The notes below the pieces were generated by a model. The model searched no databases and was not told where the DNA came from. It saw only the letters and a list, made by a program, of their open reading frames with translations. Of a stretch of 64,000 bases of DNA, positions 1 through 11,498 are shown one piece after another. Source of the DNA: Prochlorococcus sp. AG-409-A10 (GTDB taxonomy: Bacteria > Cyanobacteriota > Cyanobacteriia > PCC-6307 > Cyanobiaceae); the NCBI GenBank assembly GCA_003216175.1, contig QCJG01000001.1, positions 186,001-250,000 on the forward strand, written 5' to 3'. The translations under genes were made by a program, and so were the position numbers. Numbering within the stretch: the stretch's first letter is position 1; each line of letters starts with the position of its first letter.

Positions 1-999
1 ATCAGAAGGCAAACTTTAACTAATGAAGAACGTTTTGTAACACCAGGATTAAAAGAACGAGAAGGGAAGATTTTTCAGGTTAAAGCGAGAATATCACAAC
101 TTGAATATGAACTATTTTGTAAAATTCGAACTCTTGTTGGAAATAAATCAAAAGTGATTAGAAAAGCAGCAAAAGCAATTTCTTGCTTAGATGTTCTATC
201 TGGTCTGGCCGAATTGGCCGCTATCAATGACTATATTCAACCCAAAATAGTTGATGAGCAAAATAAAAATGAATCAAGGAAATTATCTATAAAAGGTGGA
301 CGTCACCCTGTAGTTGAGCAAATTTTAGTTGATAAAGTTTTCGTTCCTAATGATGTTGAACTAGGCTCTAAAACTGATCTAATAATCCTTTCAGGGCCAA
401 ATGCAAGTGGTAAAAGTTGTTACTTAAGACAAGTAGGTCTATTGCAAATTATGGCTCAAATCGGTAGTTGGATCCCAGCTAAATCTTGTACTTTAGGAAT
501 TGCAGATCAACTTTTTACTCGCGTTGGAGCAGTAGATGATTTAGCGGCAGGTCAATCGACTTTCATGGTTGAAATGATTGAAACAGCATTCATTCTTAAT
601 AAGGCCACTGATAAATCATTGGTTTTATTAGATGAAATTGGACGAGGGACTTCAACTTTTGATGGCTTATCTATTGCCTGGTCAGTCAGCGAATTTTTAG
701 CTAAAAAAATAAAAAGCCGTTCAATCTTTGCAACTCATTATCATGAATTGAATCAAATTTCTGAATATATTGAGAATGTAGAAAATTATCAAATTCTAGT
801 TCAATATAAAAATAATTCACTTTCATTTCTGCACAAAGTTGGAAAAGGAGGAGCAAATAAAAGTTATGGGATTGAAGCAGCTCGACTTGCTGGAGTGCCC
901 ATAGAAGTAGTAAGAAATGCAAAGGAAATTTTAAATAATCTTGAGAAAAATAGCCCCAATAATATTCAAGTTAAACAACCAATTAAAAACTGCAAATAA
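1..999 (+). CDS. mutS: DNA mismatch repair ATPase MutS, C-terminal part (gene cut by window start)
   Basis: The frame is open from base 1 to the TAA at 997-999, so about 332 C-terminal residues are present and the start lies outside the window. The first residues carry the MutS lever-region signature '[16 protein letters not shown]'. The ATPase core follows: Walker A 'SGPNASGKS' at bases 391-417, Walker B '[16 protein letters not shown]' near 625-670, and the H-loop 'FATHYHE' near 728. MutS dimers bind mismatched DNA and start mismatch repair. The protein ends in an asparagine/lysine-rich tail soon after the helix-turn-helix dimerisation segment. The next gene, cobH, converges on it with a 13-base gap. 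Confidence 0.95.
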   Translation: MRRQTLTNEERFVTPGLKEREGKIFQVKARISQLEYELFCKIRTLVGNKSKVIRKAAKAISCLDVLSGLAELAAINDYIQPKIVDEQNKNESRKLSIKGGRHPVVEQILVDKVFVPNDVELGSKTDLIILSGPNASGKSCYLRQVGLLQIMAQIGSWIPAKSCTLGIADQLFTRVGAVDDLAAGQSTFMVEMIETAFILNKATDKSLVLLDEIGRGTSTFDGLSIAWSVSEFLAKKIKSRSIFATHYHELNQISEYIENVENYQILVQYKNNSLSFLHKVGKGGANKSYGIEAARLAGVPIEVVRNAKEILNNLEKNSPNNIQVKQPIKNCK

Positions 1000-1012
1000 A
1001 TTTATATGCAAT

Positions 1013-1645
1013 TCAAGGTTCTGCAGCTCTCAATAAGGCATTAGTCGCAGCTGCAGCTAAAGATGCTCCTCCTTTAGAACCCTCCAAAACAATATATGGA
1101 CAGTCACTATTTAATAATCGACTTTTACTCTCAGAAACGCCTATAAATCCTACTGGCATTCCAATAATCAAACTTGGTGTTGCATAACCAGATTCCACAA
1201 GATCTAATAAACAAATTAAAGCTGTTGGCGAACTCCCAATCACAACAAAAGGAGCATTTAATAAGTTCTCTTGATCCTCCAAATCCAACCATATATTTCT
1301 CATGCCAATTGCACTTCTAGTAGTCAAAGTTGAATCAATTGAGTTGGGTGCCATACCTAAAATGCATTGAACATCAGAATTTATCGTCCTTTTAGCCATT
1401 GGAGATATTGCCGCCTCTGCCATATAAGTATCGGTTAAAATCTTCGCACCATTCTTCAATGCATTAATAGCATTCTCACAAGCACTTGGACTAAACCTAA
1501 TGCATGACTGAAGGCTAAAGTCACCACTTGAATGAATAATGCGTTCTAAAATTGATTGCTGAACCTTATCAAGTCCTGTAATGCCTAATTTAGATCTAAT
1601 ATATTTAACACTTTCAAGAAAAATGGGATGCTCTGGTGTTTTCAC
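1013..1645 (-). CDS. cobH: Precorrin-8X methylmutase
   Basis: 210 residues, the usual length for CobH/CbiC, which moves a methyl group from C-11 to C-12 of the corrin ring in cobalamin synthesis. The segment 'IIHSSGDFSLQSCIRFSP' near residues 36-53 contains the conserved catalytic-type histidine (His38 here). The Gly-rich 'IIGMPVGFIGVSESK' near residue 160 is the other family hallmark. It is convergent with mutS and divergent from holA (58-base gap), so it is probably transcribed alone. Picocyanobacteria make their own pseudocobalamin, which fits the presence of this gene. Confidence 0.93.
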   Translation of the reverse strand: MKTPEHPIFLESVKYIRSKLGITGLDKVQQSILERIIHSSGDFSLQSCIRFSPSACENAINALKNGAKILTDTYMAEAAISPMAKRTINSDVQCILGMAPNSIDSTLTTRSAIGMRNIWLDLEDQENLLNAPFVVIGSSPTALICLLDLVESGYATPSLIIGMPVGFIGVSESKSRLLNSDCPYIVLEGSKGGASLAAAATNALLRAAEP

Positions 1646-1703
1646 TGTTAAATTTCCCGAGCTAATTTAAGATCAGAATCTTTTAATAACATATATCTAA
1701 GTT

Positions 1704-2732
1704 ATGCCAATACATTTAATATGGGGGGATGATTATGAAGCCTGTAACAGGGAAATAGAAGAAATAATTCAAAAAACTATAGATCCATCATGGAAAAGTT
1801 TTAACTATAGTCAAATAGATGGAAATGACCCAAAGCAAAATTTCAGAGCACTTGAAGAGGTTCAAAGCTCTCCTTTAGGCAGCGGAGGAAGAATTGTACT
1901 AGTTAGACGTAGCCCTTTTTGTAACGGATGTTCTATTGAGCTGGCGAATAAACTTGAACAAGCAATTAAATTAATTCCTGATAATACTCATCTAATTTTA
2001 AATAATGCAAACAAACCAGATAAAAGACTCAAGACCACAAAATTAATAGAAAAAAGTATACAATCAAATAACTTTTCAAAGGAAAAAAGTTTTCTTCTTC
2101 CACTGCCTTGGGATATCAATGGACAACAGAACTTAGTCAAAAATATTTTATACAAATTAAACCTAAAAATGAATCATGAAACAATTGATTTAATAGTAGA
2201 AAGTATAGGTAATGATAGCTCTTTAATTAATACTGAACTTCAAAAACTCTCATTATTATCAGAAGCAGTTAATGAAAAATCAAATACAAATGAAGCACGA
2301 GAGATCTCAAAAGAACTAGTCAAAAAACTAATTCCAAATAATTCCACGAATGCTCTTGAAATTGCAAATTTACTACTTAAAGGAGAGAGAATTATAGCTC
2401 TAAATAAAATTCAATCCTTACTTAAAAATGGAGAACCAGCTTTAAGACTAATTATAACGTTGACTGGTCAATCAAGAGGATGGCTTTGGGTACATCTATT
2501 AGACTCGCAGGGCAATCAAAACATTAAAGAAATAGCCAAACTTGCTGGGATTGCCAATCCAAAACGTATTTTTGTGATTCGAAAACAAATTCAAGGTAAA
2601 TCTTTGGAAGCATTGCTTGACTTGATGAAAAAACTGTTAAAAATCGAAGCCTCAATAAAATCAGGAACCAATCCAATCGATTCTTTTAAAGATAATCTGC
2701 TAACAGAAAGTAAAATCTTTACTAATAACTGA
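1704..2732 (+). CDS. holA: DNA polymerase III delta subunit
   Basis: 342 residues. The N-terminus 'MPIHLIWGDDYEACNREIEEII' matches the HolA pattern of a beta strand, G-D/E-D/E-x-Y/F, then a helix (no Walker A is expected in delta). The C-terminal third holds 'LLLKGERIIALNKIQSLLKNGE' and 'LIITLTGQSRGWLWV', typical of the delta collar domain. Delta opens the sliding clamp within the clamp loader; dnaX in this window encodes the tau partner. It is followed after 27 bases by lysC on the same strand, so the two may be co-transcribed. Confidence 0.88.
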   Translation: MPIHLIWGDDYEACNREIEEIIQKTIDPSWKSFNYSQIDGNDPKQNFRALEEVQSSPLGSGGRIVLVRRSPFCNGCSIELANKLEQAIKLIPDNTHLILNNANKPDKRLKTTKLIEKSIQSNNFSKEKSFLLPLPWDINGQQNLVKNILYKLNLKMNHETIDLIVESIGNDSSLINTELQKLSLLSEAVNEKSNTNEAREISKELVKKLIPNNSTNALEIANLLLKGERIIALNKIQSLLKNGEPALRLIITLTGQSRGWLWVHLLDSQGNQNIKEIAKLAGIANPKRIFVIRKQIQGKSLEALLDLMKKLLKIEASIKSGTNPIDSFKDNLLTESKIFTNN

Positions 2733-2759
2733 AATAATCAAAAAGTTAACGAAAGTTCA

Positions 2760-4526
2760 ATGACATTGCTGGTTCAAAAATATGGCGGCACCTCTCTAGG
2801 AAGCATTGAGCGAATAAAAGCTGTCGCGCAAAGAATTAAATCAAGTAAAGAAAAAGGAGATGATCTGGTAGTTGTTGTATCGGCAATGGGACATAAAACT
2901 GATGAGTTAACACAGCTAGCCGCAGAAATAACTGTTGATCCTCCTCATCGAGAAATGGACATGCTCCTATCAACTGGGGAGCAAGTTTCAATATCATTAT
3001 TGACTATGGCCCTGAATGAATTGGGCACACCAGCAATCTCCTTAACTGGAACTCAAGCTGGAATTATCACAGAATCAGCTCATGGACGGGCCAGAATACT
3101 TGAGATAAGAACAGAGCGAATCAAAAATCTCTTAGATCAAGGCAAAACCATAGTCATTGCTGGATTTCAAGGAACCAGTCTTGGCATGGGAGGAATTTCT
3201 GAAATCACAACTTTAGGAAGAGGAGGATCAGATACTTCTGCAGTCGCTTTAGCAGCATCTCTTGAAGCTGCTAAATGTGAAATTTATACCGATGTCCCTG
3301 GCGTTTTAACAACTGATCCAAGAATTGTGAAAAATGCAAAATTAATGAAAAGTATTAGTTGTGATGAAATGTTAGAGCTAGCTAGCCTTGGAGCTGCTGT
3401 TTTACATCCTCGAGCAGTTGAAATAGCAAGAAATTTCGGTGTAACTCTTGTAGTGAAGTCAAGTTGGGACAACCTTGAAGGCACGACTCTAACTAGTAAA
3501 AAGAATCATGTTTTGTCTAAAGGGGGAATAGAACATCGCAGCCCTGTAGATGGATTAGAACTTGTAGAAAATCAAGCAGTCATAGCTTTGTCTAATATTC
3601 GAGATCGTCCAGGAATTGCTGCAGAACTTTTTGAATCTTTATCAGTAGGTGGAGTAAATGTCGATCTAATTATTCAAGCAACACACCAAATCAACTCCAA
3701 CGATATTACTTTTACTGTTGCGGAAAATGAATTACATAATGCACTAACTCAATGTGAAAAACTCATTAATACTATTGGAGGTGAAATATCTTCTCAAAAG
3801 GGACTGACTAAACTAAGTATTTACGGGGCTGGGATAATGGGGAGACCTGGAATAGCATCATCTCTATTCCAAACACTATCTGATTCTGGTATTAATATAC
3901 GACTGATAGCAACTAGTGAAGTCAAGGTAAGTTGTGTTATTGATGCAGAATTAGGGAAAAAAGCATTACGTAGCGTTGGAGAAGTTTTCAAGCTCACTGA
4001 GAAACAAATTGCTCTGAACCCTGCGATTGAAAATAACCATGAACCAGAAGTAAGAGGAGTAGCTTTAGATAAAGATCAAATCCAAATTAGCGTCAAGAAT
4101 GTTCCAGATAAGCCAGGTACTGCTTCCACGATATGTTCCACATTGGCTGAGCAAAACATTAGCTTAGACACAATAGTTCAATCTGAAAGAAAGCATAAGG
4201 ACCAAACCAAAGATATTAGTTTCACGTTAAAAAAAAATGATAGAAGCCATGCTAAATATGCTTTAGAAGAATTGATTGCAAATTGGAAGGGATCAAAACT
4301 TGAAGAAGGAGAATCCATAGTTCGAATTAGCGCAGTAGGCTCTGGAATGCCTTTTACAAAAGGAACAGCCGGTAAAATATTTAGAGCACTAGCTAGTCAA
4401 AAAATCAATATCGAAATGATCGCTACGAGTGAAATAAGAACAACTTGTATTATCTCAGAAAAATATGGTGAAAAAGCATTAAATGAAATTCATTCTTGCT
4501 TCAAGTTAGGCAAAAATGAAAGCTAG
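2760..4526 (+). CDS. lysC: Aspartate kinase with four ACT domains
   Basis: 588 residues, the long cyanobacterial form. The kinase domain has 'KYGGTSLGS' at residues 7-15, the substrate loop 'TTLGRGGSDTSAVALAASL' near 154, and 'DVPGVLTTDPRIV' near 182. Four ACT units follow from about residue 270 in two pairs, each with a 'hydrophobic-L-x-x-x-x-I-N-hydrophobic' core ('ESLSVGGVNVDLII', 'QTLSDSGINIRLIA', 'STLAEQNISLDTIV', 'RALASQKINIEMIA'). The enzyme phosphorylates aspartate, the first step to lysine, threonine and methionine. ACT domains imply feedback control by end-product amino acids. The next two steps, asd and dapA, lie about 6 kb away on the other strand. Confidence 0.96.
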   Translation: MTLLVQKYGGTSLGSIERIKAVAQRIKSSKEKGDDLVVVVSAMGHKTDELTQLAAEITVDPPHREMDMLLSTGEQVSISLLTMALNELGTPAISLTGTQAGIITESAHGRARILEIRTERIKNLLDQGKTIVIAGFQGTSLGMGGISEITTLGRGGSDTSAVALAASLEAAKCEIYTDVPGVLTTDPRIVKNAKLMKSISCDEMLELASLGAAVLHPRAVEIARNFGVTLVVKSSWDNLEGTTLTSKKNHVLSKGGIEHRSPVDGLELVENQAVIALSNIRDRPGIAAELFESLSVGGVNVDLIIQATHQINSNDITFTVAENELHNALTQCEKLINTIGGEISSQKGLTKLSIYGAGIMGRPGIASSLFQTLSDSGINIRLIATSEVKVSCVIDAELGKKALRSVGEVFKLTEKQIALNPAIENNHEPEVRGVALDKDQIQISVKNVPDKPGTASTICSTLAEQNISLDTIVQSERKHKDQTKDISFTLKKNDRSHAKYALEELIANWKGSKLEEGESIVRISAVGSGMPFTKGTAGKIFRALASQKINIEMIATSEIRTTCIISEKYGEKALNEIHSCFKLGKNES

Positions 4527-4533
4527 AAATATA

Positions 4534-6570
4534 TTACTTGCCAATTAACCTATGTCTTAATTTTTTTATACGATCCCTCAGAATTGCAGCTTTTTCAAAA
4601 TCCAGATCTTTAGCTGTTATTTTCATTTTAGATTCCAATTTTTCAATTAATTCAGGTAGAGATTCTAAAGATACACCACTATCAGAATCTTTAGAACTTT
4701 GATCTATTAACTTATCTGCAATATCAACAAAATCATCGGTATTTCCATCCTGATTTAATCTTCTTGAAAGCTCTAAAAAAGAAAGAATTGAATTATTTGC
4801 TTTCTTACCCGCTGGCTTAGGAGTGATACCATTCTCAATATTATAAATATTTTGTATTTCACGGCGTCTTTCCGTCTCACTAATAGCCTTTGCCATAGAA
4901 TCTGTCATTTTATCTGCATAAAGCAAAGCTAAACCTTCAACATGCCTTGCTGCTCGACCAATTGTTTGTATCAAAGATCTTTGAGCTCTTAAAAATCCTT
5001 CTTTATCTGCATCCAGAATTACAACAAGTGATACTTCAGGCAAATCTAAACCTTCTCTTAGCAAGTTAACTCCAACCAAAACATCATATTCTCCCAATCG
5101 CAAATCTTGAATAATTTCAATTCTCTCGATTGAATGAATCTCGGAATGTAAATAGCGAACTCTTATTTTATTTTCAGATAAATAATCTGTAAGATCTTCA
5201 GCCATTCTTTTCGTGAGAGTTGTGACAAGTATTCTTTGGTTTTTCGATGCTCTTTTTCTAATTTCGTGAAGTAAATCCTCAACTTGACCTTGTGTTGGAC
5301 GTACTTCAACTAACGGGTCTAAAACACCGGTAGGTCTAATAACTTGCTCAACTATATTCCCTGTACTTTGAGATAATTCCCAATCACCAGGAGTAGCACT
5401 TATAAAAACAGTTTGTTTTGCTTTATTCCAAAATTCTATATCCTTTAAAGGGCGATTATCAGCTGCACTCGGTAATCTAAATCCATGATCTATTAATACT
5501 TTTTTTCTAGCTTGATCTCCATTATACATAGCTCTTAATTGAGGACAAGTAACATGACTTTCGTCAATAAGTAATAACCAGTCTTTAGGAAAATAATCAA
5601 TTAGGCATTCTGGGGCGGATCCAGGTTCTCTTCCAGATAAATGTCGAGCATAATTTTCAACTCCATTACAATATCCAACTTCTTTTAACATTTCTAAATC
5701 ATAAATTGTTCGTTGTTCTAATCTTTGAGCCTCGAGTAATTTACCCTCTTGATTCAAAAATTCTAATCTATCTTTTAATTCTTTTTTTATTGCTTTAATT
5801 GCTAATTCTAGACGATCTTTTGGCGTTACAAAATGTTTTGCTGGATATATGTTAATTGAGTCAAGTTTATTTAATATTTCTCCAGTAGTAGGGTCAACAT
5901 AGCTAATACTTTCAATTTCATCTCCAAACAATTCAAGTCTTACAAGTCTGTCATCATATGCTGGTCCTATTTCTAATACATCTCCTCTAACTCTAAATCT
6001 ACCTCTATTGATTTCAATATCATTACGTGAATATTGATTGGATACTAAAGATCTAAGGCAAGATCTTAAATCAACAGTTTGACCAACTTGAAACTTTACA
6101 GAAGCCTTTAAATATTCACTTGGTATTCCCAACCCATATATACAACTAATTGAAGCAACAACTATGACATCATCTCGTTCAAATAAAGATCTAGTTGCTG
6201 AGTGGCGCAACATATCAATTTCTTCATTAATTGATGAAGTCTTGGCTATGTAAGTATCACTAACTGGAACATAAGCTTCTGGCTGATAATAATCATAATA
6301 GGAGATAAAATATTCAACAGCATTATCGGGAAAAAATTCCCTTAATTCATTACATAATTGAGCTGCAAGTGTTTTGTTATGAGCTAAGACTAGGGCCGGC
6401 CTACCAGTTTGAGCGATCAGATTAGCTATCGTAAAAGTCTTTCCTGTTCCAGTTGCACCTAATAAAGTTTGAAACTTTTCTCCATCATTTACACCACCAA
6501 CAAGTCCTTTAATAGCGGCAGGTTGATCACCTTTTGGAATATAAGGAGCTTTAAGTTTATATTCAGGCAT
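4534..6570 (-). CDS. uvrB: Excinuclease ABC subunit B
   Basis: 678 residues, full length. Walker A '[16 protein letters not shown]' is near residue 37, the beta-hairpin that probes DNA is '[12 protein letters not shown]' near residue 92, and the helicase motifs '[13 protein letters not shown]' and '[13 protein letters not shown]' follow. The C-terminal UVR domain that contacts UvrA/UvrC is '[20 protein letters not shown]' near residue 640. UvrB verifies damage in nucleotide excision repair. It is convergent with lysC (7-base gap) and sits downstream of the DUF561 gene on the same strand, with an 89-base gap that could hold its own promoter. Confidence 0.97.
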   Translation of the reverse strand: MPEYKLKAPYIPKGDQPAAIKGLVGGVNDGEKFQTLLGATGTGKTFTIANLIAQTGRPALVLAHNKTLAAQLCNELREFFPDNAVEYFISYYDYYQPEAYVPVSDTYIAKTSSINEEIDMLRHSATRSLFERDDVIVVASISCIYGLGIPSEYLKASVKFQVGQTVDLRSCLRSLVSNQYSRNDIEINRGRFRVRGDVLEIGPAYDDRLVRLELFGDEIESISYVDPTTGEILNKLDSINIYPAKHFVTPKDRLELAIKAIKKELKDRLEFLNQEGKLLEAQRLEQRTIYDLEMLKEVGYCNGVENYARHLSGREPGSAPECLIDYFPKDWLLLIDESHVTCPQLRAMYNGDQARKKVLIDHGFRLPSAADNRPLKDIEFWNKAKQTVFISATPGDWELSQSTGNIVEQVIRPTGVLDPLVEVRPTQGQVEDLLHEIRKRASKNQRILVTTLTKRMAEDLTDYLSENKIRVRYLHSEIHSIERIEIIQDLRLGEYDVLVGVNLLREGLDLPEVSLVVILDADKEGFLRAQRSLIQTIGRAARHVEGLALLYADKMTDSMAKAISETERRREIQNIYNIENGITPKPAGKKANNSILSFLELSRRLNQDGNTDDFVDIADKLIDQSSKDSDSGVSLESLPELIEKLESKMKITAKDLDFEKAAILRDRIKKLRHRLIGK

Positions 6571-6659
6571 ATTCTTATTAAATGGTAAAAACAGACAAAT
6601 TTATAAATTCCATATTCTGCAAATTTTAATCAAAAAAGATTTCAATTACCTTATAAAAT

Positions 6660-7439
6660 TCATTGATTAATCGTGGCAACCAATTTAAACGAATCGAGAG
6701 CCTGACGAAGACCTTTGACGGTAGCAATCATAGCTAGTTCCGTATTCAATTTATTGACAGCTGAACCAATACCAACCCCATTAGCTCCTACTGATATAGC
6801 CATTGGGATAGTCACCTCAGAAAGTCCAGAAGCACATATCACAGGCACATCATGATGACCCTCCTTTAAAGCTGCCGTTATAGCAAGAGTTGCAGCCAAA
6901 GTAGGTGACGCTTTTTCTATTAATCCTAAATTTCCAGGACTAATGGGATGAGAGCTAGTACCTCCTTCGGTCTGAATTAAGTCGACCCCATTCTGAGCAA
7001 GATTTAACGCTAATTGAGCTTGACTATCTAAAGGCAATTTATGGGGAACAGTAACTGACAAAACAACCTCAGGTAAAAGGCGACGAGATTCAATCGCTAA
7101 TGAAAGCACCTCATCAGCCGAGAAAAAACGTCCATCTGGGTAAAAAGAGTCAAAATTACCAATCTCAACAATTGAGGCTCCTGCCTTAACAGCGTGAGGG
7201 AAAAGTTGTGGTTCCACCGAACTTACACAAACAGGAAGATTTGAAGCCTCCAACGCCAGCTCCACTAATTTTGGTTCACAAGCAATGTCCAATAAATCTG
7301 CACCCCCAAGGCCTGCAGCTTTTGAAATTCGAAAAACTGATTCTGGATTAAAATTATTTAAACCAGAAATTACTTTCAATAAAGATCTATTTTGAATACG
7401 CTTTTGAAGTGCCACTGGCAATGTCTGCAGGCGTGTCAT
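6660..7439 (-). CDS. DUF561 / Ycf23-family TIM-barrel-like protein
   Basis: 259 residues. It resembles the DUF561 (Ycf23) family found in cyanobacteria and plastids. Repeated beta-alpha units typical of a (beta/alpha)8 barrel are visible: '[12 protein letters not shown]', '[17 protein letters not shown]', '[10 protein letters not shown]', '[31 protein letters not shown]'. The last stretch looks like a phosphate-binding loop. The biochemical function is not known to me. It is divergent from tilS with a short gap, and upstream of uvrB on the same strand. Confidence 0.8.
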   Translation of the reverse strand: MTRLQTLPVALQKRIQNRSLLKVISGLNNFNPESVFRISKAAGLGGADLLDIACEPKLVELALEASNLPVCVSSVEPQLFPHAVKAGASIVEIGNFDSFYPDGRFFSADEVLSLAIESRRLLPEVVLSVTVPHKLPLDSQAQLALNLAQNGVDLIQTEGGTSSHPISPGNLGLIEKASPTLAATLAITAALKEGHHDVPVICASGLSEVTIPMAISVGANGVGIGSAVNKLNTELAMIATVKGLRQALDSFKLVATINQ

Positions 7440-7524
7440 AAAAACATCAACTATTAATCTGATTGTGACACTGACTCAGCAAAAGAACTTAAAAAATGTG
7501 AATAGAACTCTGAAACCAAAGCAA

Positions 7525-8550
7525 ATGTCACAATCTACTAAAAATGACAGGTCTTGGAGTAAATGGCATATGCGTTTACACAAAAAGCTGAAACAAAATA
7601 AATCTCTGCTTCCCATTAATTCCACACTTCTTTTGGCTGTATCTGGTGGTCAAGATTCGATGGCCCTTCTTAAATTAATTATTGATTTAAAAAGATTATA
7701 TAAATGGCAAATCGAAGTCTGGCATGGAGATCACCAATGGCATACTCAATCAAAGAAAATAGAAGAAGAACTAAAACTTTGGTGTCTAAATCAGCAAATA
7801 TCTTTTCACTCTAATAAAGCAAATAAAGAAGAAGTCGCTAATGAAGAAAAAGCAAGAGACTGGAGATATAAAAACCTATTCATGAAAGCCAAATTATTAT
7901 CATCAAAAAATATATATTTTCCATGTACAAGAATATTAACTGGTCATACAGCTACTGATCGAGCAGAAACAATTATTATGAACTTAGCTAGAGGAACTGA
8001 TCTCATTGGACTTAGTACACTTAAAGAACAAAGAATTTTAGAGAATAATATAGAATTAGTCAGGCCTTTACTGGTCTTCGATAGAAAAGAAACACTAGTA
8101 ATTTGCAAAGAATTTAATTTGCCAATTTGGATTGACCCTTCTAATAAAAATATTAATTTGACAAGAAATAAAATTAGAAAAGAAATTTTACCAATCTTAA
8201 ATTCAATTTATAAAGGTGCAGACTCAAGAATAGCCTCTGTAGCTAAGAGACTTGAAAGTTATAGCAAAGACCAACAATCATTAGCACAAATAGCAATCGA
8301 TTTTTGTCAAGGACAAGAAATCAATTCTTTATCAAGAACAAAACTAATTAATTTTACAAACTCTATTAGAAAAATAATACTTTTTAATTGGTTAAAAATG
8401 ATAGGAGTAACAAGAGTTTCAGCTTTGCAAATCGAAGAAATAAACAACAAAATATCTCAAAGAAATCCACCTGGAACAATCCATCTTCATGGAGGCTTCA
8501 TAATACGATGGGATAAAGAAACTATTTATATCTCAAACAAGACTAATTAA
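7525..8550 (+). CDS. tilS: tRNA(Ile)-lysidine synthase
   Basis: The PP-loop '[17 protein letters not shown]' identifies this N-type ATP pyrophosphatase. TilS adds lysine to C34 of tRNA-Ile(CAU) so that it reads AUA, an essential modification. '[12 protein letters not shown]' in the middle is a further TilS hallmark. The frame is open from a GTG at 7465, but I prefer the ATG at 7525 (341 residues): it is followed by '[12 protein letters not shown]', close to where I recall picocyanobacterial homologues starting, and it leaves an 85-base promoter gap to the divergent DUF561 gene. It ends 20 bases from the convergent rnj. Confidence 0.88.
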   Translation: MSQSTKNDRSWSKWHMRLHKKLKQNKSLLPINSTLLLAVSGGQDSMALLKLIIDLKRLYKWQIEVWHGDHQWHTQSKKIEEELKLWCLNQQISFHSNKANKEEVANEEKARDWRYKNLFMKAKLLSSKNIYFPCTRILTGHTATDRAETIIMNLARGTDLIGLSTLKEQRILENNIELVRPLLVFDRKETLVICKEFNLPIWIDPSNKNINLTRNKIRKEILPILNSIYKGADSRIASVAKRLESYSKDQQSLAQIAIDFCQGQEINSLSRTKLINFTNSIRKIILFNWLKMIGVTRVSALQIEEINNKISQRNPPGTIHLHGGFIIRWDKETIYISNKTN

Positions 8551-8570
8551 AAGTTACAAATATTCGGTTA

Positions 8571-10517
8571 TTAGCTAATTGCGGATCTGCGACGTCTGGT
8601 TCTTCCTGATGGCATGTCCTGAGAATTATTATCGCTATTAGTTTTTTGTTCCGTTGATGCACTCGGATCCTTATTTACCGATGCATTGGTTACCCTAGAA
8701 GCTTTATCAGCAGTTTTCTTAACTACTTGTCTTGAATCTGGCTGTTGATCAAGCTGAGGTTTGTATGCACGAGTTCCACCAGGAGCTGGTTGAACAAGGC
8801 AAAGAATTAATGGCTCAGCTTGAACCTCCCTTCTCAATCGACGAGATAATCCTGATTCAACCTCCCTTTGTAAACCAATCCAATCGACCTCCACTGACTT
8901 ACCTCCTGTCTTAAGAACAAGCTGTTTCCATCGATTTTCTAGGACCCAATTAATTTCTCTTTCAGTCCAATTGACCATTGTTTTAGCATCAACATTGGTT
9001 ATGACACCACGAAGATTGACCCTTGGAGGTGCAACCATGACGCCATCAGTGCTAATTGGGGTCAGAACAGTAATAACTCCATCATCAGCAAGTTGCTGAC
9101 GTTCTTTTAATACTCGAGTATCCACAACCCCTGTTCTAGAAGAATCGAGTAATTCCACTCCTGATTTAACTGGTGACCCTTGAACCAGAGAATCTGGTCT
9201 TAATTCCGCAACGTCCCCATTTTCCATAACCAATACATTCTCTGGATGAACCCCCATTGATACAGCAGTTTTTCCATGAAGAACTTGCATTCTGTACTCC
9301 CCATGTACAGGAATGAAGTATTTAGGTCTAGTTAATCCAAGCATCCATTTTTGATCTTCTTGACACCCATGGCCAGAAACATGAATACCCTTATCTTTTC
9401 CATAAATAACTTTTGCACCCAATTTTATTAATTTATCAATCGTATGCATTACGGAAATAGTATTTCCAGGAATAGGACTAGCAGAAAAAATGACAGTATC
9501 ACTTGTTTTCAACTGAACATGTTGATGCTCACCTCTAGCGATACGACTCAAAGCAGCCATTGATTCTCCTTGACTACCTGTCATCAATAAAAAAGTCTCT
9601 CTATCAGGCAAATCTCTGATCTGTTTAATTGGGAAGAATAAATCATCAGGGAAGCGCATATATCCAAGCTCTCTAGCTTTCCCAACAACATTCAGCATTG
9701 AACGGCCTAGCAAGCCGACTTTTCTACCATTTTTCATCGCTAACTCTAAAAGCATCGCTACGCGATGAGTTGAACTGGCAAATGTAGTGACCATAACTCT
9801 CCCCTCAGCAGTAGCAATGTATCTATCCAGATTTGGAAAAACAGAATATTCAGAAGGCGTAAATCCTGAAACTTCAGAGTTGGTTGAATCAGATAGAAGG
9901 CAAAGAACACCTTTATCGCCATAGTGCGCCATTCTGGCTAAATCTGCAGGTTGTCCATCAGGTGGCGTATGGTCGAACTTAAAATCACCAGTGAAAAATA
10001 CTACTCCAACTGGAGTTGTTACTGCGAAGGAATAACTATCAGAAATTGAATGTGTATTTCTTACAAATTCAACTGAAAAATGTTGTCCTACTTTGATAAC
10101 TTCTCTTGGTCCACATACTTGTATTGTTGTCCGATCAGCAACTCCTGCTTCCTCCATTTTCCCTCTAAGCATTGACATGGCAAGGGGCGGACCATAAACG
10201 ATTGGAATATTAAAGTTCTTCAAATGATGAGAAATTCCACCAATATGATCTTCATGTCCATGAGTTACAACCAAACCTCTGATTCGACTTTGGTTTTCAC
10301 GTAAATAAGTGGTATCTGGCATGACAACATTTACCCCATGCATCCCATCGGTTGGGAAAGCTAGACCAGCATCAAGAATCATGATGTCATCACCATATTC
10401 AAAGACGCAGGTATTTTTTCCAATTTCTCCGAGGCCGCCTAAAGGAATAATCCTTAAACAAGGAGATTTTGATTGATTATTTTTTGAACCTTGAGAATTC
10501 ATTGAACTTGATGTCAT
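8571..10517 (-). CDS. rnj: Ribonuclease J
   Basis: 648 residues, slightly long for the family. The metallo-beta-lactamase metal site 'THGHEDHIGG' is at residues 85-94 (His86, His88, Asp90, His91), followed by the beta-CASP domain ('TGSQGE', 'SGHGCQED', 'IPVHGEYR'). RNase J carries out 5'-to-3' exonucleolytic and endonucleolytic mRNA decay and rRNA maturation. The C-terminal ~70 residues are Ser/Asn/Asp-rich and end in a basic 'GRTRRRRSAIS', probably disordered and RNA-binding. It is the last gene of an asd-dapA-rnj leftward run, 72 bases after dapA. Confidence 0.95.
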   Translation of the reverse strand: MTSSSMNSQGSKNNQSKSPCLRIIPLGGLGEIGKNTCVFEYGDDIMILDAGLAFPTDGMHGVNVVMPDTTYLRENQSRIRGLVVTHGHEDHIGGISHHLKNFNIPIVYGPPLAMSMLRGKMEEAGVADRTTIQVCGPREVIKVGQHFSVEFVRNTHSISDSYSFAVTTPVGVVFFTGDFKFDHTPPDGQPADLARMAHYGDKGVLCLLSDSTNSEVSGFTPSEYSVFPNLDRYIATAEGRVMVTTFASSTHRVAMLLELAMKNGRKVGLLGRSMLNVVGKARELGYMRFPDDLFFPIKQIRDLPDRETFLLMTGSQGESMAALSRIARGEHQHVQLKTSDTVIFSASPIPGNTISVMHTIDKLIKLGAKVIYGKDKGIHVSGHGCQEDQKWMLGLTRPKYFIPVHGEYRMQVLHGKTAVSMGVHPENVLVMENGDVAELRPDSLVQGSPVKSGVELLDSSRTGVVDTRVLKERQQLADDGVITVLTPISTDGVMVAPPRVNLRGVITNVDAKTMVNWTEREINWVLENRWKQLVLKTGGKSVEVDWIGLQREVESGLSRRLRREVQAEPLILCLVQPAPGGTRAYKPQLDQQPDSRQVVKKTADKASRVTNASVNKDPSASTEQKTNSDNNSQDMPSGRTRRRRSAIS

Positions 10518-10589
10518 GGAAAAATTTATGCAAAAAACGTGGTTGTTACCTAAATGAAAGCCTTGTCCTCTGGAAAAAGAGGGAAGAGA

Positions 10590-11498
10590 TCAAATCAACT
10601 TCATAGAAGAGAGTATCTTCACGAGTTCTTCTTTCATTTCGCTGTTTAAAGAGACTAGAGGACTTCGAGGAGGTCCAACAGACCAACCGATGAGTTGAAG
10701 TGCCGCTTTAACAGGAATGGGATTTGTGGATGCAAAAAGGGATTTAAAAAGAGGTTGTAATTTCTCATGCAAATAAAGTGCATCTGCATATTTACCTTCT
10801 AAAAAACTCTCAATGATTTTTTTTAAATTAGGACCAACTAAATGACTTGCGACACTAACAACACCTACTGCCCCAACTGAAAGCATTGGTAAAACCAATG
10901 CATCATCACCGCTATAAACAGCTAAATCTGATCCACAATAGTTTCTTAATTGAGTCACTTCCTCAGTTGTTCCACTTGCAGCTTTAAAACTGACTACATT
11001 ACTGCAATCCATAAGCTTACTTACAATACTAGGCGATATCGAACACCCTGTCCTCCCAGGTATGTTATAGAGCATCAAAGGTAACTGTGGAGCCGCATTA
11101 GCAATAGCGCGAAAATGAACTTCTAATCCTTCTTGAGGTGGTTTGTTGTAATAAGGAACGACAACTAATGCACCATCAGCGCCTGAATTAGCTGCTTCCT
11201 TTGTAGCTTCAATTGCCTCAGAGGTCGAATTACTTCCTGTTCCAGCTAAAACTTTAGCCTTAGAGCCTATTGCATTTTTCACTGTTTCCAGCATCTTTTG
11301 TTGTTCTTTCCAAGTTAAAGTCGGTGACTCTCCTGTCGTTCCACAAACAACGATGCCATCTGAACCTTGATCTACTAAATACTTTGCCAAATCAGCAGCA
11401 AGACCGTAATCAACTTTCCCATCTTTATCAAATGGAGTCACCATTGCGGTTAACATCCTTCCAAAAGGTGCAGGTGATAATAAAGCTGACTTAATCAT
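10590..11498 (-). CDS. dapA: 4-hydroxy-tetrahydrodipicolinate synthase
   Basis: 302 residues, standard length. It condenses pyruvate with aspartate semialdehyde, the first committed step to lysine and diaminopimelate. Visible motifs: '[13 protein letters not shown]' near residue 53, '[11 protein letters not shown]' near 115, 'YNIPGRTG' near 143 (catalytic Tyr), and '[12 protein letters not shown]' near 168, whose Lys is the Schiff-base residue. Its ATG overlaps the stop of asd by 4 bases, so it is translationally coupled to the enzyme that makes its substrate. Confidence 0.97.
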   Translation of the reverse strand: MIKSALLSPAPFGRMLTAMVTPFDKDGKVDYGLAADLAKYLVDQGSDGIVVCGTTGESPTLTWKEQQKMLETVKNAIGSKAKVLAGTGSNSTSEAIEATKEAANSGADGALVVVPYYNKPPQEGLEVHFRAIANAAPQLPLMLYNIPGRTGCSISPSIVSKLMDCSNVVSFKAASGTTEEVTQLRNYCGSDLAVYSGDDALVLPMLSVGAVGVVSVASHLVGPNLKKIIESFLEGKYADALYLHEKLQPLFKSLFASTNPIPVKAALQLIGWSVGPPRSPLVSLNSEMKEELVKILSSMKLI